64,000 nucleotides of DNA. Origin: Paramyrothecium sp. XJ0827. Lineage: Eukaryota > Ascomycota > Sordariomycetes > Hypocreales > Stachybotryaceae. Of this stretch, positions 1-11,625 are shown piece by piece (positions within the stretch are counted from its first letter, which is position 1; each line of letters opens with the position of its first letter). Made by a program: the position numbers and the translations under genes. The stretch spans positions 2,170,001 through 2,234,000 of the forward strand of contig JAJFPB010000007.1 of NCBI GenBank assembly GCA_020881915.1, read 5' to 3'. A model generated the notes under the pieces. That model was not told the origin of the DNA. It was given only the letters and a program-made list of their open reading frames with translations, and made no database searches.

Positions 1-1444
1 AATATTCTAGTGCATGACTGAGAGCTGAAGCCCTATCGAACAGAGGGCGGCCCTGGGCAGCGTGCAACGAACAGGCTTGCAACGACCTGTTTGGCTCTGG
101 GACGAGGCATTACAGCGGTATGGGGCAAGTTGACCCATCCACTCGTTGCTCATTGGCCAGAGCCGTCATTGAGGGTGGTGGGCCGTCGCTTGAGGTGTGA
201 TCCCTCTCCAATTCTCCGATCTGGCGTCCTAGCTCCAGGCACGCTATTGGTCCCTACCTGCACAGTTCTTTCGGGGGTGCCTGTCAGTCTGTGTTCGGGG
301 TCGCGCTGAATTCAGAAGATGCTGTTGAATGGCTGCACTGCCACCCTACCGGCAGGCACACCCGCCCATAACGGGCCTCGGCTCTGTCTGGAGGTCCACT
401 GTTCGGGGCGGGGCGCATTCTGACCGGCGTTTGACACAAACGACAATGAGGTGAGCGAGCGGCAGCGTTCTAGATCAGGGGTCGTATGTATGCTTCGCAC
501 GTTAGATATCAATCATCACGAGCGTAGCCTTAGAGGGGGCACTCAACTTACCATGGTTGGGTTGTATCGACTCAAGGCACAAACAAGGCCGCAGGATTGC
601 ATGACCAATTCCGTTGGTCGGTCATGCGCATATCGTCGACGCGTTTGGCGGTATAATGAATGCTATGACGGATTGGCAAACGAATTTGTTGTTGAACAAA
701 AATACAATGAAGAACAGGACTAGGGAGTGAAGGCCTTACACATAATCTGTGTCACCTTCACCGATGTTTCGTCTCTTGTTTGAGCTGCTTAGGATAGGTC
801 CCTTGTCAATGCTGGTGGTACTTGTGGTAGACGAAGGTTTCAATGGACCTTTCAATCATCGCCGTAATGAAGAGCAGCCGAGAAAACCCCCATCAATACA
901 TCATGTGAGTACACAAGGCATTGCAAGTGTGGTGAATCACAGCAACAATAGACAAGGCCCGGGCCAGATTCCAGCTGTCACCACAAGGAAGCCGCCAGGT
1001 GGAAAGCTCACCAACCCTGCGCTGCGCTTTCTCGGAAGGAACACCCAGTTTGAACGCACAACCCTCTTTCCACAAGGCAGTCAAATATCTGCCTACCTCC
1101 TCTCTTGGTACTGGAGCTACCTCACCTACGGTATCGCGCTCAACTCGTTTTCCTTCTTTTCTTTCCTGCTTCTAAACCTCGAGTATTGCTCATGCTCCCA
1201 TCTCGACACATGCGCTTAGAGGTCCTGCTTGCGATTTGGAACAGACTCAAGCGGCATGATTACCAACCCTTCGACAAAAGTTTGTCGCTACCTTGATCCT
1301 TTCTCCAATTCCCAATATTCTCTCATCGAACTCGTTGCTCACCACGCTTTTATGCGCACTCAGACCACTTCCTCTTGTAGCTGGTCAGGTCAGGCTCATC
1401 CACGGACGATTGTTTAGGCCCAGGTCGACACCGTGGCAAGCAAA
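1..1444. other. Upstream intergenic stretch, no supportable gene
   Basis: No open frame here has an ATG start, recognisable domain and consistent splice signals together. The longer frames (for example 749-1219) begin at non-ATG codons and their translations are low-complexity. The last 300 bases are pyrimidine-rich (around 1140-1180 and 1290-1330), as is common just upstream of fungal start sites. This part probably includes the promoter and leader of the karyogamy gene that follows. Confidence 0.5.
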
Positions 1445-3270
1445 ATGCTACTTCAACCATGGGGCCTCTGGCTCTGGGTTTTGCTTTTAACCCAGATCAA
1501 TGCATTTTCGTGGCCAAAAAGAGCGGCAATTTCGGGTTTGTGTCATTGCCTCATTGCAATCGATGCGCTGCTGACTCAAGAGTTAGATGACGAAGTGCTT
1601 GCTGGCGATTCAACCCCTCCTCCATCCAAACCAGACTCGGGACTTTCGAATGTGTACGCGATGACCCTCAACGAGCTACAAGAGCTAGAATCTGAACCTC
1701 TGTGCCATCGTGTTGCAGCTCGTCTTCTGATCCACAACTGTCAGCTCCTTGACGGCAAAGACGAGGCAACCGCCTTGACTGACAGTGGTCGAGCTACGCG
1801 GGATTTCGTGGACTCATACGCCGCAAGTCTTGCCATTTGCGACCTAGAACGTGGCAGCTTCCATATCCCTCACAGCTGCTCCAAGTTCCGCGAGGCAAGC
1901 CTCTCCCGCATCTCGCCTCCAACTGTCCCACAACTTCATGCATCAACAGCTGAGGTACAGAGGTGTTTGGAAGGGTTGGCACAATCCGATGCTGCGTGGA
2001 GTACATGGATAAGCTACCGTCACAAGGCTCTCAGATTCTGTGAGGCGGCTCGTGCGGAGAATGAGAAAGGTCAGATCGTTGCCCGTTGCTGTTGTGGTAG
2101 CTTGCCAGATGCTGACTTCAGATAGACCGGAACCTACATTTGTATCGAAAGCTCACTCAAATCCTCGAAAAGCTCACGAATGAAGTTGAAGCGGAAATCG
2201 AGGCCCGCTACATTCTGTTTACTGACATTATACGCGAGGCGGGTGACAGGGTTGAAGAACTGGCGCCCCGGATTAATCATCTCAGCAGTGAGATTGGGAG
2301 CCTTGAGCATTTTCTGAGGAACGATATCCATCAAACTTCACAAGTAAGGCACTTAAATGTTCTTCGTTGATGTATCCATGCTGACAATGTCTTGAAGGCA
2401 GCTTCTCAAACATTGAGAGACGGACTGGAGAATGCGAAAGATCTTCAAAGCACGTTGGGGCTCCTGCTGAGGACTTCAATGGAGTACAACGCCGAACTTG
2501 CGGCTTCTCATCAAGTAGCTCTTCAGCAAAGTACTGGCCAAGTTGAAAATGAGATGGCTAGTATCATCACAGCGCTCGCTACAGTTGCATTATCCTCGGC
2601 GTCGTTGCAACAAGATATCGTTTGTTCCCTATTGCAGTCTTGCAGAGATAAACAATGACTGACGATAAATAGGAACGCTCAAAAGACCAAGTTTACATGA
2701 TTGCAGAGAGGCAAGCTGCTCTGGAGAAGGTAGGTTAGTCACTTTTATTTGGTACATCTCTAATTGTTGGCAGAGCATGGAGAACCTTGCTATCCTTGCG
2801 GACGATCTTACGCACACTCACGAAAATAACGAACGAACACTGAATTTGGCAAGAAATCACGCTGAAGATCTATTGCACACCATTGATTCCATCTCGACCT
2901 CTGCTACCTCTCTCAGAACCTCGGTCACTAGTTGGCTCAGCTGGAGTGATTGGTGGCCATACGTCGTTTGTCCAACTATATCATTGACGATGGGGTCTTA
3001 CGGTCTTCCTCCATCAATAGGGAGAAATATCTTACTCTTTGGGCTAGGTATGTACCATTTATGCTTTAACTTTTATGCACAAGCTTACCCATTGCAGGCG
3101 AAGCTGTGGGCTTCATCTTTTCGGCGGCTTATCATTTTCCTGGCCTTTCTATTCTTACAACGGCGAATCCAACAAACATTATTGATGGGGAAGATTTGAC
3201 GAAATCATTAATCAAACAGACTTACAGGAATAGTTCACACGTCGATGAAAAGTGTTTTGTTTGGGCATGA
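1445..3270 (+). CDS. KAR5: Nuclear fusion protein KAR5/Tht1-like (karyogamy)
   Basis: Six exons are inferred: 1445-2069, 2126-2343, 2398-2619, 2673-2729, 2774-3047 and 3098-3270, giving about 522 residues. KAR5/Tht1/Brambleberry proteins sit in the nuclear envelope and ER and are needed for nuclear envelope fusion after mating. The sequence has an N-terminal signal peptide (MLLQPWGLWLWVLLLTQINA). A Cys-containing domain follows (SEPLCHRVAARLL, GSFHIPHSCSKF), then a long coiled-coil middle, then two hydrophobic segments around residues 430-485 (WWPYVVCPTISLTMGS and the segment after it). This order matches the family. The start is the ATG at 1445; an upstream GTG at 1433 is in frame but unlikely. 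The first intron could use other nearby sites, and the extreme C-terminus is uncertain because another splice after about 3240 would give a different short tail. The family call is from recognised pattern, not alignment. Confidence 0.72.
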
Positions 3271-3735
3271 TGGATGACAGGACGATCCTCAGCGTAGACC
3301 TAGACATGGACAAAATGGCTTGGACTCTCGGGAGACAGATGCTTTCGGACTTGGGTTTATTTGAGAAATCCATTGGTGGCATATTTGAGGCATCTGATGA
3401 GAAATATCGACACAAAGTCGAATCTTCACGGGCATTGGGATCAGCGACGCTGTCATGGGCAAGACCAGGAGTTACGGGCTAGGTTATACTTATATGCTTT
3501 AATCCAATCAAGATTCACCAGTTTAAACAGGTTAAATAGCACCGTCTATTGAAAATAGTACAAGAATGGAATCATGCACAGCACTAGTCGAAACACATCA
3601 AGAAGATGTTGTGAAGTGCACATTCCGCCACTTCTCCAACATGTATGACGCCAGCTCCATCAGCCCCGCCAGATATTCCACACAACCAACCGTCAAACGG
3701 CTTCCTGGTTCGTCACTATCATCAAGTAGAACACA
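3271..3735. other. Spacer between KAR5-like and hydrolase genes
   Basis: This 465-base spacer joins two genes on the same strand. A 76-codon frame across 3252-3482 overlaps the inferred KAR5 stop. It could hold part of an alternative KAR5 C-terminus, but I cannot connect it with good splice sites. Nothing else is apparent. Confidence 0.4.
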
Positions 3736-4691
3736 ATGTCATCACAAATCAAGATTGCCTTGATACAGCTGTATGCAGAGGTTTGTCAACTCTCACGATA
3801 TCTCCTTTCCAATGTCTGGTCCACGTCGCCTGTCGCTCACGCATTGAACAGCCTCTTGAAACCGAGCTCAACTTCAACAAGGCGGCATCCTTCATTCGCG
3901 ATGCTGCCAATCAAGGCGCTCAAATTGCAGTGCTACCAGAGTATCATCTGATGTCATGGGTCCCGGAGTCTACAGCTTTCACGGCCGCAGCCAGGAGCTC
4001 GAGCGAGTATCTCGAGCGGTTTCAAGCCCTCGCTAGCGAGCTTCGCATCGCCATCGTTCCTGGGACGCTGCTCGAGCCGCTGCCCTCGGGGTCCCTCGCC
4101 AATGCGTGCTACTTCATAGGTCCCGACGGCGCCGTGCTTGCGCGGTACCAGAAGAAGAACCTGTGGCACCCGGAGCGGCCACACCTCACTGCAGACGTCG
4201 AGACGCCGCACACGGCGTTTGACACGCCCTGGGGCCGCGTGGGGCTTATTGTATGCTGGGACCTGGCCTTCCCCGAGGCATGCCGCGCGCTCGTCGCGGA
4301 CGGGGCGCGAATCGTCATTTGCCCAGCCTTCTGGCTCGCCGGCGACGCGGGACAAGGTGTGGAGGTGAACCCGCAGAGCGAGCAGCTTTACCTCGAGGCC
4401 GTGACGGTGGCGAGGGCGTTCGAGAACACCTGCGCCATGGTCTTCGTCAACACGGCGGCGCCTGCGGGCCAGGCCGTGGACGAGCGTGGGAACGAGTACG
4501 TCGGCCTCAGCCAGGTGGCCATGCCGCTGCAGGGCGCGCTCGGGGGCCGCCTGGGTCCGGGGGAGGCCATGAGGGTCGTGGACGTGGATCTGACTGTGCT
4601 AGACGTGGCGGAGAGGGTCTACAAGGTACGAGAGGACCTGAGGCGGGATGGATGGCATTATCCCTACAAGACAGTGGATGCAGAGGAGTAA
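3736..4691 (+). CDS. Carbon-nitrogen hydrolase (nitrilase superfamily)
   Basis: Two exons, 3736-3780 and 3852-4691, give 294 residues, a usual length for a single-domain CN hydrolase. The short first exon ([15 protein letters not shown]) forms the first beta strand, and removing the 71-nt intron restores the family's opening. The catalytic triad is visible: Glu45 in LPEYHL, Lys116 in RYQKKNLW and Cys150 in [12 protein letters not shown]. Members hydrolyse nitriles or carbon-nitrogen amide bonds; the substrate cannot be read from the sequence. It has no signal peptide, so it is probably cytosolic. The 3' half is markedly GC-rich at third positions compared with the 5' half, which produces long shadow frames on both strands. 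It converges with the RAP1-like gene, with 264 bases between the two stop codons. Confidence 0.85.
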
Positions 4692-4955
4692 GCGAATCAG
4701 CAAAGCAGCTCTGCAGACAAAACGTCGGTATCATCATACCCATGGAATCACAAATAAAATAACGGTGAAATGGGCCTTGAAAACCACTATAACAATTCGG
4801 GGGTATAAATATGCTACATATCCTGCAAACCGTGGGCCCTTGAGTTGCCGCTGTGTGATGTAACCTGTTCCCGGAACGCCTTTCTAAAAGACTCTAATAG
4901 AAAATGCCAACGTTAGAATTACCTAACGAGTCAGAGTGAGCCACCCAAGTATATC

Positions 4956-7317
4956 CTATCCATGGACGGCATCATCGTCCCCACCCGTATCTGCTTCGAG
5001 GAATTGCTTGCGAAGCTCAACCTTTGCGGCTCCGTGTTTCTGGAGGAGGCGCCGGTACGCCTCCTTCGCCCGCCTCAACTGCTGGGCCTGCTGAGCGTCC
5101 TGCGGCTCTTGGTCCAAGTCCAGCGACATGGCCAATCGTAAACGCCGGTCGTCTTTGTCCTCCCAAATACCCTCGTGGTTCTGCGGGATGCCCTTGCCCT
5201 CCTGCAAGCTCTGCATGACGATCCCTGCCAGTCCACCAGGGATCATGGTGGTGCGCTTCAGGGCTTCCACAACGATGCGATTCGAATAGCCGAGTGCCTC
5301 ATAATGTTCCACCCAGCGACTGATCTCATCCAAGTTCGAACCTTTGGAGGCGGAAGGGTTTGCTGCATTCTTGACTGAGGCTCTCTGGTGTGATGTGTTC
5401 GTTGTTGCCGAAGGAATCCAGGCAGAAGATGAAGTGAAGGACGCGGGTAACGAGCGTTTTGAAACTTTCGCAGACTTTGGATGCGATGATGTTGATCGGG
5501 ATGCAACCCCTAGTGACCCAGAAGCATTCAAAGCACCCCCGGGTCTTTTAGGTAGCTCCTGCTGTTGTTCTGAGGGAGGCTCGGGTTCATCAGACGACGT
5601 TCTTTGGTCTCGACGCCCAGGCTCTATCTCAAAAGGGATTGCTGTGGCGTCTAGGTCCTCAGAACGCAGCTGCTGAGAGGGTGTCATATCGAGAGACTCC
5701 TGACGTTCCAGTGACACTGATATCGGCTGTGTCTCTTGTATCTGGTAATCTTGTGTCTCGGGCTCTGCAATATGAGGCTCGGGGCCTGGTAATGGTGGTA
5801 ACTGCTGGGAACCTTCGCTGTCGGGAATTTTACTTTGCAGTATAAGGCTCCGTCGTAAGCTCGGTGACAGACGGAGTATGCTGTTCTTCATCCCCACCCT
5901 TGATTCCTCTTCCGGAGTTGAAGGTATTTCAACTTCCTGACTAAGACGTCTTCGTTTTGTGCGATTCACAGATGAGGCACCTGACGGTACGTCCAAGGGC
6001 CTTTTACCTCTAGTGAAGTCCGCTGGTGGCGATGAAGGGACATAGCTTGGTGACCGAGGCTTTAGCAATGATGGCGCAACCGTAATAGTTGTCGCTGCAT
6101 CAATGCCATTGTCAAGACCACCTTCCTCGTTCACATCACCGTCCGAGGAGTAATCGTCCATGGCATCGAGGAATGGGAGTATAGTCTTCTCGTAGCAATC
6201 GCGAAGCTGCGTGGCGGTCTTCTTGATTTGGTTCCAACTGTAGCCTAGCGCCTCAGCTACCTTGATCCAATCAATCTCTTCTTGGGGCACGTTTTGTTCT
6301 TCGGCGGCTTGAAGAACATCCCATAGCTTGACCAACTTGGGACCGATCCGAACTTCGAGCTGTACCTCCTCCCCTTGCAGCTGCATAAATTCTGTGAAGT
6401 CTTGCTGAAATTGGCTCATGCCCTGAACATCATCTGCTTGTTCGCTTCTTGATGATTGAGGTTGCTCTGGCGAAACAAGCCGTGGCGATTCTTGCGTTGG
6501 CTTCGCCGGCTTTCTTTCGATACTAGGGTGATGTTGTTTGTTCTCGACCACGTTGCGCCTTTTTGGCAGGACCGTGGAAGCAGCTTGTTTGACTGCAGGC
6601 CCCACGCGTTCCCTCTCAAGAGGCAACGCTCGAGCTGTTTCTTTACTGCGAGTTTCATGCTGGCGCTCCCCTGTGCTTGGAGTGGCTGCAAGGCTCTCCA
6701 GCTTTTCCATTGGCAACAGAGCCAAGGTCTTGACGTATCGGTTGCGCCATGACTGCCACGTGTGTCGTGGGTTCTAAATGCGTTAGAGATAAGCCCTTGC
6801 TGCTTTTCAAGAACAGAACGGTACCATAGCCTCATATTCCTGAAAAATTCTGTTTCCTGTCCGATCAACTGGATGCGAAAGCACCCACTTGACAAGGGCA
6901 GCATCGTCAGCTGAGGTAAAGGGAGTTCGAGTCGTCCTGGTCACACCGCCACTCGCTACTGGCCTTGGTAGGTCAGGATCAGGGCCGATGCGGTAGCGAT
7001 CATGCAGTTGAGCTATTCCGTTCTTCACCGAGTCTTCAATGAACTTCCAAGAGTATGAGCCTGCTGGGGCAAGTTTAGGCTTGCCGCAATCCGCAATGAG
7101 CATATCGGCATTCTTTTCGAGCGGCACAACTTTGCCGCCGTTTTGCTTTGTTTCTCAGCGCTGGTGGCTACATAAGGCTGCCATTCTCACTTACCTCAAT
7201 CGCGTCGACGAACTGTTTTCTCATGGGCACACGCTGAGCTACCCAGAACGACATATCTCTAAATATGTTGCCTCCTTCAGCGCTCGGTACGCCATCGTAA
7301 GTCGTTGAAGCCGCCAT
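4956..7317 (-). CDS. RAP1: Telomere-binding protein Rap1 homologue (BRCT, Myb, RCT)
   Basis: Three exons on the minus strand, 7317-7195, 7145-6825 and 6773-4956, give 753 residues. Domains in order: a BRCT domain at residues ~15-100 (IFRDMSFWVAQRVPMRK, VVPLEKNADMLIADCG, GSYSWKFIEDSV); a Myb-type domain at ~107-168 (TRTPFTSADDAALVKW, RHTWQSWRNRYVKTL) interrupted by the second intron; an ARID-like helical domain at ~272-353 (VEALGYSW-type core, LRDCYEKTILPFL); a long disordered Ser/Pro-rich region with a KRRRL basic patch; and a C-terminal helical RCT-like module from ~630. This is the architecture of Rap1, which binds telomeric DNA or is recruited to telomeres through shelterin and acts in the nucleus. 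Removing both introns joins the domains seamlessly, which supports the model. It is divergently transcribed from the SWF1-like gene. Confidence 0.88.
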
Positions 7318-7917
7318 GGTGCATAGTGGAGTGTTTGTCACAAGTGAAGTGATAGGCGCGAAGTTGATGAAATTCTAGGCTTGTGTCTGGGGGGTGCGGG
7401 CTACGGTTAGGAAGACGAGGCGCGAACAAAAGGATCTGGTATCATATGTCGACAACAGTTCGTTCCATCAGCCTAGAGAGGCCAGCGTTGTTAGTTATAA
7501 GACCAGGCATCGATGCTTCTTCCGCGTGACCTTTGATGAAAGTCGGACGCGTGATGCTGTCGCGCGATCACGTGGGGCCGGTGCATCGCTGAGACGTATG
7601 TACGTAGCGGGGCGGAAACTGTAGTTTGACACACGAAAACGCCGTTTACGATACGTCAGTCAGCAGTAGCTGCTGATCACAAAAGCCACGATCGGAAGAC
7701 GCCGTGACACCTCTGGACCATGCCAATGCGGCCGCTGTGAGACTCCTAGTCTTTTTTTCTGTCTGCTGCGACAAGCCTGCTGGTTCGGTGAGGCGCATCC
7801 AGCCTCAGCTGATGCCCACGATCCCTTAGTGCAGCGTCCGCTACCGGGATCTCGGCTACCAGTCCGTGGACCAGCTACCAAACCCCAACACCCTGTGACC
7901 AGGCGGACGCCATCATT
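7318..7917. promoter_or_regulatory. Divergent promoter region between RAP1 and SWF1 homologues
   Basis: The start codons of the two divergent genes lie 600 bases apart with no intervening open frame I can support. The region must therefore hold both promoters and both leaders. I see no clear TATA box at a convincing position. Confidence 0.55.
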
Positions 7918-9321
7918 ATGGGCACTTTCAAGTTGGTCTTGATCGGCATCCTTGCCCTATCATTCATGGTGTTTGTGACCTTTTTTGGAAGATTACCTGC
8001 GTTGAGGTAAGTTGCCTGTCCCTCAAGCATGAGGTAGATGTCGCACTAACTCTTCTTTCCAGAAATACACCCATCGCCGGCCTGCATAAGTTGATATGGA
8101 TTCATATTCCGAACGCAGCCATGGCTGCGGACCAACGGCTCACCTCTGGCCGGGTCTCCCATTCACTCTCAAGCTCCTTCAACTTCATGATGTATGAACG
8201 GCACCCCACTGTAGTAGTATGTCAACATCGGCTCACCTCCTGAACCCTGGGAAACCATTAGCACAACCAGGTGAGGATCATGGGCAAGGCTCTAACCTGC
8301 AATTCAGATCATGTTTATTGCTATCATGGCCGTATCCGAATACTTCTACTTCCCAGAGGCGTGGCCCGCAATGAGTTTGTTCATCAAGTTTACTGCCGCG
8401 ATTACTGCGTTCCTGCCGTATCTCTTCCTTTACCTCTCGTGCACTGCGGATCCTGGCTACATCACGCCAGACAACCACGACTACCACATGTACCTGTATC
8501 CATATGACTTCAGCATCTTCCATCCAGGAGTCGAATGTCGGACTTGCCGCTTGCCGAAACCGGCCCGCTCGAAGCACTGCCGGACTTGTAAGCGGTGCGT
8601 TGCGAAGTCCGACCACCATTGCATCTTCATCAACTCCTGTGTAGGGTACGGCAACCAGCACTGGTTTCTTCTCTTGCTCCTATCGGCTGCCATCCTTACT
8701 TCGTATGGTGGGTTATTGGGCGTCTCCATTATTGGGTCTGCCCTAAAAGAGCGCAACCCAGGGTGGTCGATGTGGCCGCCAAAGGCGATGGAAACCAACA
8801 AGTGGATATCTGTCTGGGGCTTGGGGATTCAGAAGAATGCAAAGCTGGGTGCTACAACGCTTCTCGCTCTGCTCACCTCGCCCCTCGTCTGGGGCCTTTT
8901 CATCTACACATTCTATCTCGTTTACTGTGGCACGACCACCAACGAGTCACTCAAGTGGTCTGAGTTACAAGAGGACATGGCTGACGGCTACGCCTTCAAA
9001 AGAAGATTACCTCCTTCCCGGAGAAAGGACCGGCGATATGAGTCTGATGAGAGCAGGTGGCCGGTAGAGCCAGAGCAGATCCTCATGGTGACGCAGAACG
9101 GGCAGCCGCCGCATCCTGAAGCGCGACTCCCTGGAGAAGGGCAGTGGGAGCGTGTTCGGCGGCTGAGGGATGTTGAGAACCTCTACGATTTAGGTCTATG
9201 GGACAACCTTGCCGACATATTCCTTCCTCACTATGCTTTCGGCAACAAGGGTGATGAACCGGAGGTGGAGCGGGCCCGAAAGATCCGCAAGGTTGGTAAG
9301 AGTTCCAATCACGTACAGTAG
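7918..9321 (+). CDS. SWF1: DHHC palmitoyltransferase, SWF1 type
   Basis: Three exons, 7918-8006, 8063-8216 and 8308-9321, give 418 residues. The enzyme transfers palmitate to cysteines of membrane proteins; yeast Swf1 acts at the ER on SNAREs and other single-pass proteins. The N-terminus is a membrane segment ([19 protein letters not shown]) followed by GRLPALR-N-TPI, as in Swf1 orthologues. Two more segments precede the Cys-rich zinc domain ([27 protein letters not shown]), with the catalytic DHHC at residues 183-186. Two membrane segments follow ([19 protein letters not shown] and [21 protein letters not shown]), then a [10 protein letters not shown] motif at the usual TTxE position. The C-terminal ~120 residues are charged and cytosolic. 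The start at 7918 is the first in-frame ATG, and all splice phases agree. Confidence 0.9.
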
Positions 9322-9623
9322 GATATTGCCAGATGAGGCTGGCCAACTTTTTCTGCATAGGTTCTAGGCGTTGCAAATGTGGTTTCACTGAGCCGGGGAA
9401 AGCCTCGCACGCTCATACATAGAGGATACCAAGGTATATTAGATCATTTCTCATTTCAATCGCTCATTTCTATCATGTCCACATGCTCCAAGCCTGTGCC
9501 GGAGATTATCTCGGCCATAGTATCTATAACAACCGCCGCCGCGGTAGCGACTCTACCCCTGTCGCTGCCCTCAGCAAGAGCACGAAAATGTCCTCTTGGG
9601 CATCCATGTCTATGTTCCATCGT
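9322..9623. other. Convergent 3' spacer SWF1/AHA1
   Basis: This 302-base space lies between the stop codons of two converging genes. It should hold both 3' untranslated regions. No other feature is seen. Confidence 0.6.
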
Positions 9624-10785
9624 TTATAGAATAGTGCCAAAACTAAAAAGTCGAATTAGTTTACTGTCAGAGGAATGATCAGTCTGGTGAACTTACCCAA
9701 AGGTCTGCTTGATGCTCTTAACGTAATACTCGAGCCAGTTCCGCTTCGTGACCTCCTCTTGGCCAACAGGAACTCCCTCCCAAGTAACCCGCATGACAGT
9801 AACAAAGTCCACGTCATTCTGGTCAAATTCGATTTGAAGTTTCGAAAAATGGCCAGCTGGCCACTGGCTTAGACGCCAAGTCTGAACGACCTTCTTGGGC
9901 TGTTCAAGCTCAACATATTCACCGGAGACGTTTCCGCCAAACAGCTCAAACTTGCCTCCCTTGTGTGCACCCTCGAAAACCTTAGGTGGTGAGCGAGTGA
10001 AGGCGGCTAGCCGGCCAGGATCAACAAAGGTCTGGTATAGCTCCTCGGCAGTGGTACGGAACTCCTCGTTATCTGTCACAGTGGTGGTGTTGACAATCGA
10101 GCCGGTCTTGGTTTCTGAGCTTGAGCCGGAGGTAGCAGTGGGCTTGGAGCTGCCGTGGGGGTGGACCTTGGCGGGAGTGAAACCACTTGACGGATCCACG
10201 CCAGCAGCATGTTGGATGTCCTTGCCATGCTCGGCAATAAGGGCGGGAGCAATCTTCTGGAACTCCTGTCGCAGCTGAGGCACCAGCTTTGAGCGGACGA
10301 GATCCTTGACGGGTTGCTTGGCAGTCGAGTCGGAGAAGATGTCGATATCAAACTACGTCCATGTCAGATTTACGAACTACTACATTGTATTGGGTACGTC
10401 GCGGAAGCAAAGGCAAACATACCACATATTCATCTTCATCAGTGTCATGGGCAACTTCAGGCACGGTGATCGTTCCCGAAACTTCCTTCTCGTCTGGGGT
10501 GGATCCTACGAAACGATTAGCTACAATCGTTGTGGTTGGGCTGAGAAAATTTTGCTGCCTACCAGTGTACTCGAGAACCAGTTTCACATCGAAGATGGTG
10601 ATGACCTTGCCCTTTCGCTGGCTCACATCGACGTCTCCGTCCATGCTTTGAACCTTGCTTATGCGGGCCTCGACATCACCATTCTGTGCCTGGAGCTTGG
10701 TCAAGTTGGCCTCGAGCCATTGCCTTGCCCAGGCAGACACATCCTTGTTCACCCAGTGCCAGTTATTGGGGTTGTGCAGAACCAT
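9624..10785 (-). CDS. AHA1: Hsp90 co-chaperone Aha1
   Basis: Four exons, 10785-10563, 10505-10423, 10352-9697 and 9642-9624, give 326 residues. Aha1 binds Hsp90 and stimulates its ATPase in the cytosol. The N-terminal domain starts with the conserved NPNNWHW motif at residues 5-11 and carries the RKGK motif at 57-60 (SQRKGKVITIF). A Ser/Thr-rich linker follows. The C-terminal AHSA1 fold then contains ELYQTFVDPGRLAAFTRSPP, FELFGGNVSGEY and WRLSQWPAGHFSKLQIEF. The last exon is only 19 nt. It is needed to restore the family's C-terminus (TFGFGTIL), and a clean GTAAGT donor with a TTTTTAG acceptor supports it. Stopping at the donor instead would truncate the protein by a few residues. Confidence 0.93.
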
Positions 10786-11393
10786 CGCGAGCAGTTGCAG
10801 CTAGAGCGCTGTCGGGAAGGGAAGACTATATGCTCCAATGGTTAGCAGGGGCTTCGAGGTTGACGATGTCAAGTAATTAAACAGCGCAGATTGCTCGTTT
10901 AGTGTTCAGAGGTGGACTTAAAGCCACAGCATAATGGTCATCAATGAAAGGGAGTACAAATCACTCTATGACTGGTGCCAGCTGGTGTCTCATCATAATG
11001 CGGAAGAGCGTAGGGGAAAGGGCAAGAGATGGGGCAATGGCGGACCTACCGATTTCTCAATGGCGAAGCTTTAATCCCGCGTTTCTTCGTTGAGGGAAGA
11101 AGTCGACTTGGGTGGGAGAATGAGGAGGAAGGGAGAAAGGAGAGGTTGAACAGTAGGAGGATGGGTTTTGTTCGGATGGAAATGAAGCTGAAGAGCTCAG
11201 AACCCTCTAGAAGAAGAGTCTGCATACAAAGCACCAGAATTTTACTAGCCTTAAGCCCCACCATTTGTGGAGATGGGCCAGTGCGCGCCTCAGCCACAGG
11301 TTCAAGGTCTTAGCCTTGCATTCTCGGCGAGTTGAGTATCTCCTACGACTGAATGCTCTACCTTGCCTTACCTCTGATTGTAGGAACGGGTTG

Positions 11394-11405
11394 GGTAAGG
11401 TACCT
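11394..11405. repeat. Copy of the dispersed GGTAAGGTACCT motif
   Basis: The sequence GGTAAGGTACCT is one of several near-identical copies found only in the intergenic DNA of this window (others near 19450-19560, 24978, 25228 and 46440-46670). The core GGTACC is palindromic. Function is unknown. Confidence 0.5.
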
Positions 11406-11429
11406 GGTGACGCTTACACGGGCAACCGG

Positions 11430-11625
11430 TGAACAAAACCATAGATATACGATATACTAATAAATATGTCGTAGATAGTAGCTTTTATTATGAATTAATC
11501 TCTAAAATTATCCAGGAAATTACTCTAAATTTCCTTAATTGTACTTTTACTTTTATTTTAATTTTAAACCTCTTATCTTTTTCTTCATTTTTGTCTACAG
11601 TGTCCCAGGGCTGCTATTCATGATG
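11430..11625. repeat. AT-rich islet, possibly a repeat relic
   Basis: About 190 bases are strongly AT-rich, with many TTTTA, AATTA and ATATA steps, in surroundings of near-balanced composition. In Pezizomycotina such islets often come from repeat-induced point mutation of transposon fragments, but no transposon coding remnant or terminal repeat is visible. Confidence 0.35.

Noticed and set aside
749..1219. 156-codon plus-strand frame upstream of the KAR5-like gene
   Set aside because: It begins at a GTG, has no recognisable domain, and lies where a promoter and leader are expected.
3954..4762. Long frames on both strands across the carbon-nitrogen hydrolase
   Set aside because: They are shadows caused by high GC at third codon positions. 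Only the hydrolase frame carries the E-K-C catalytic motifs.
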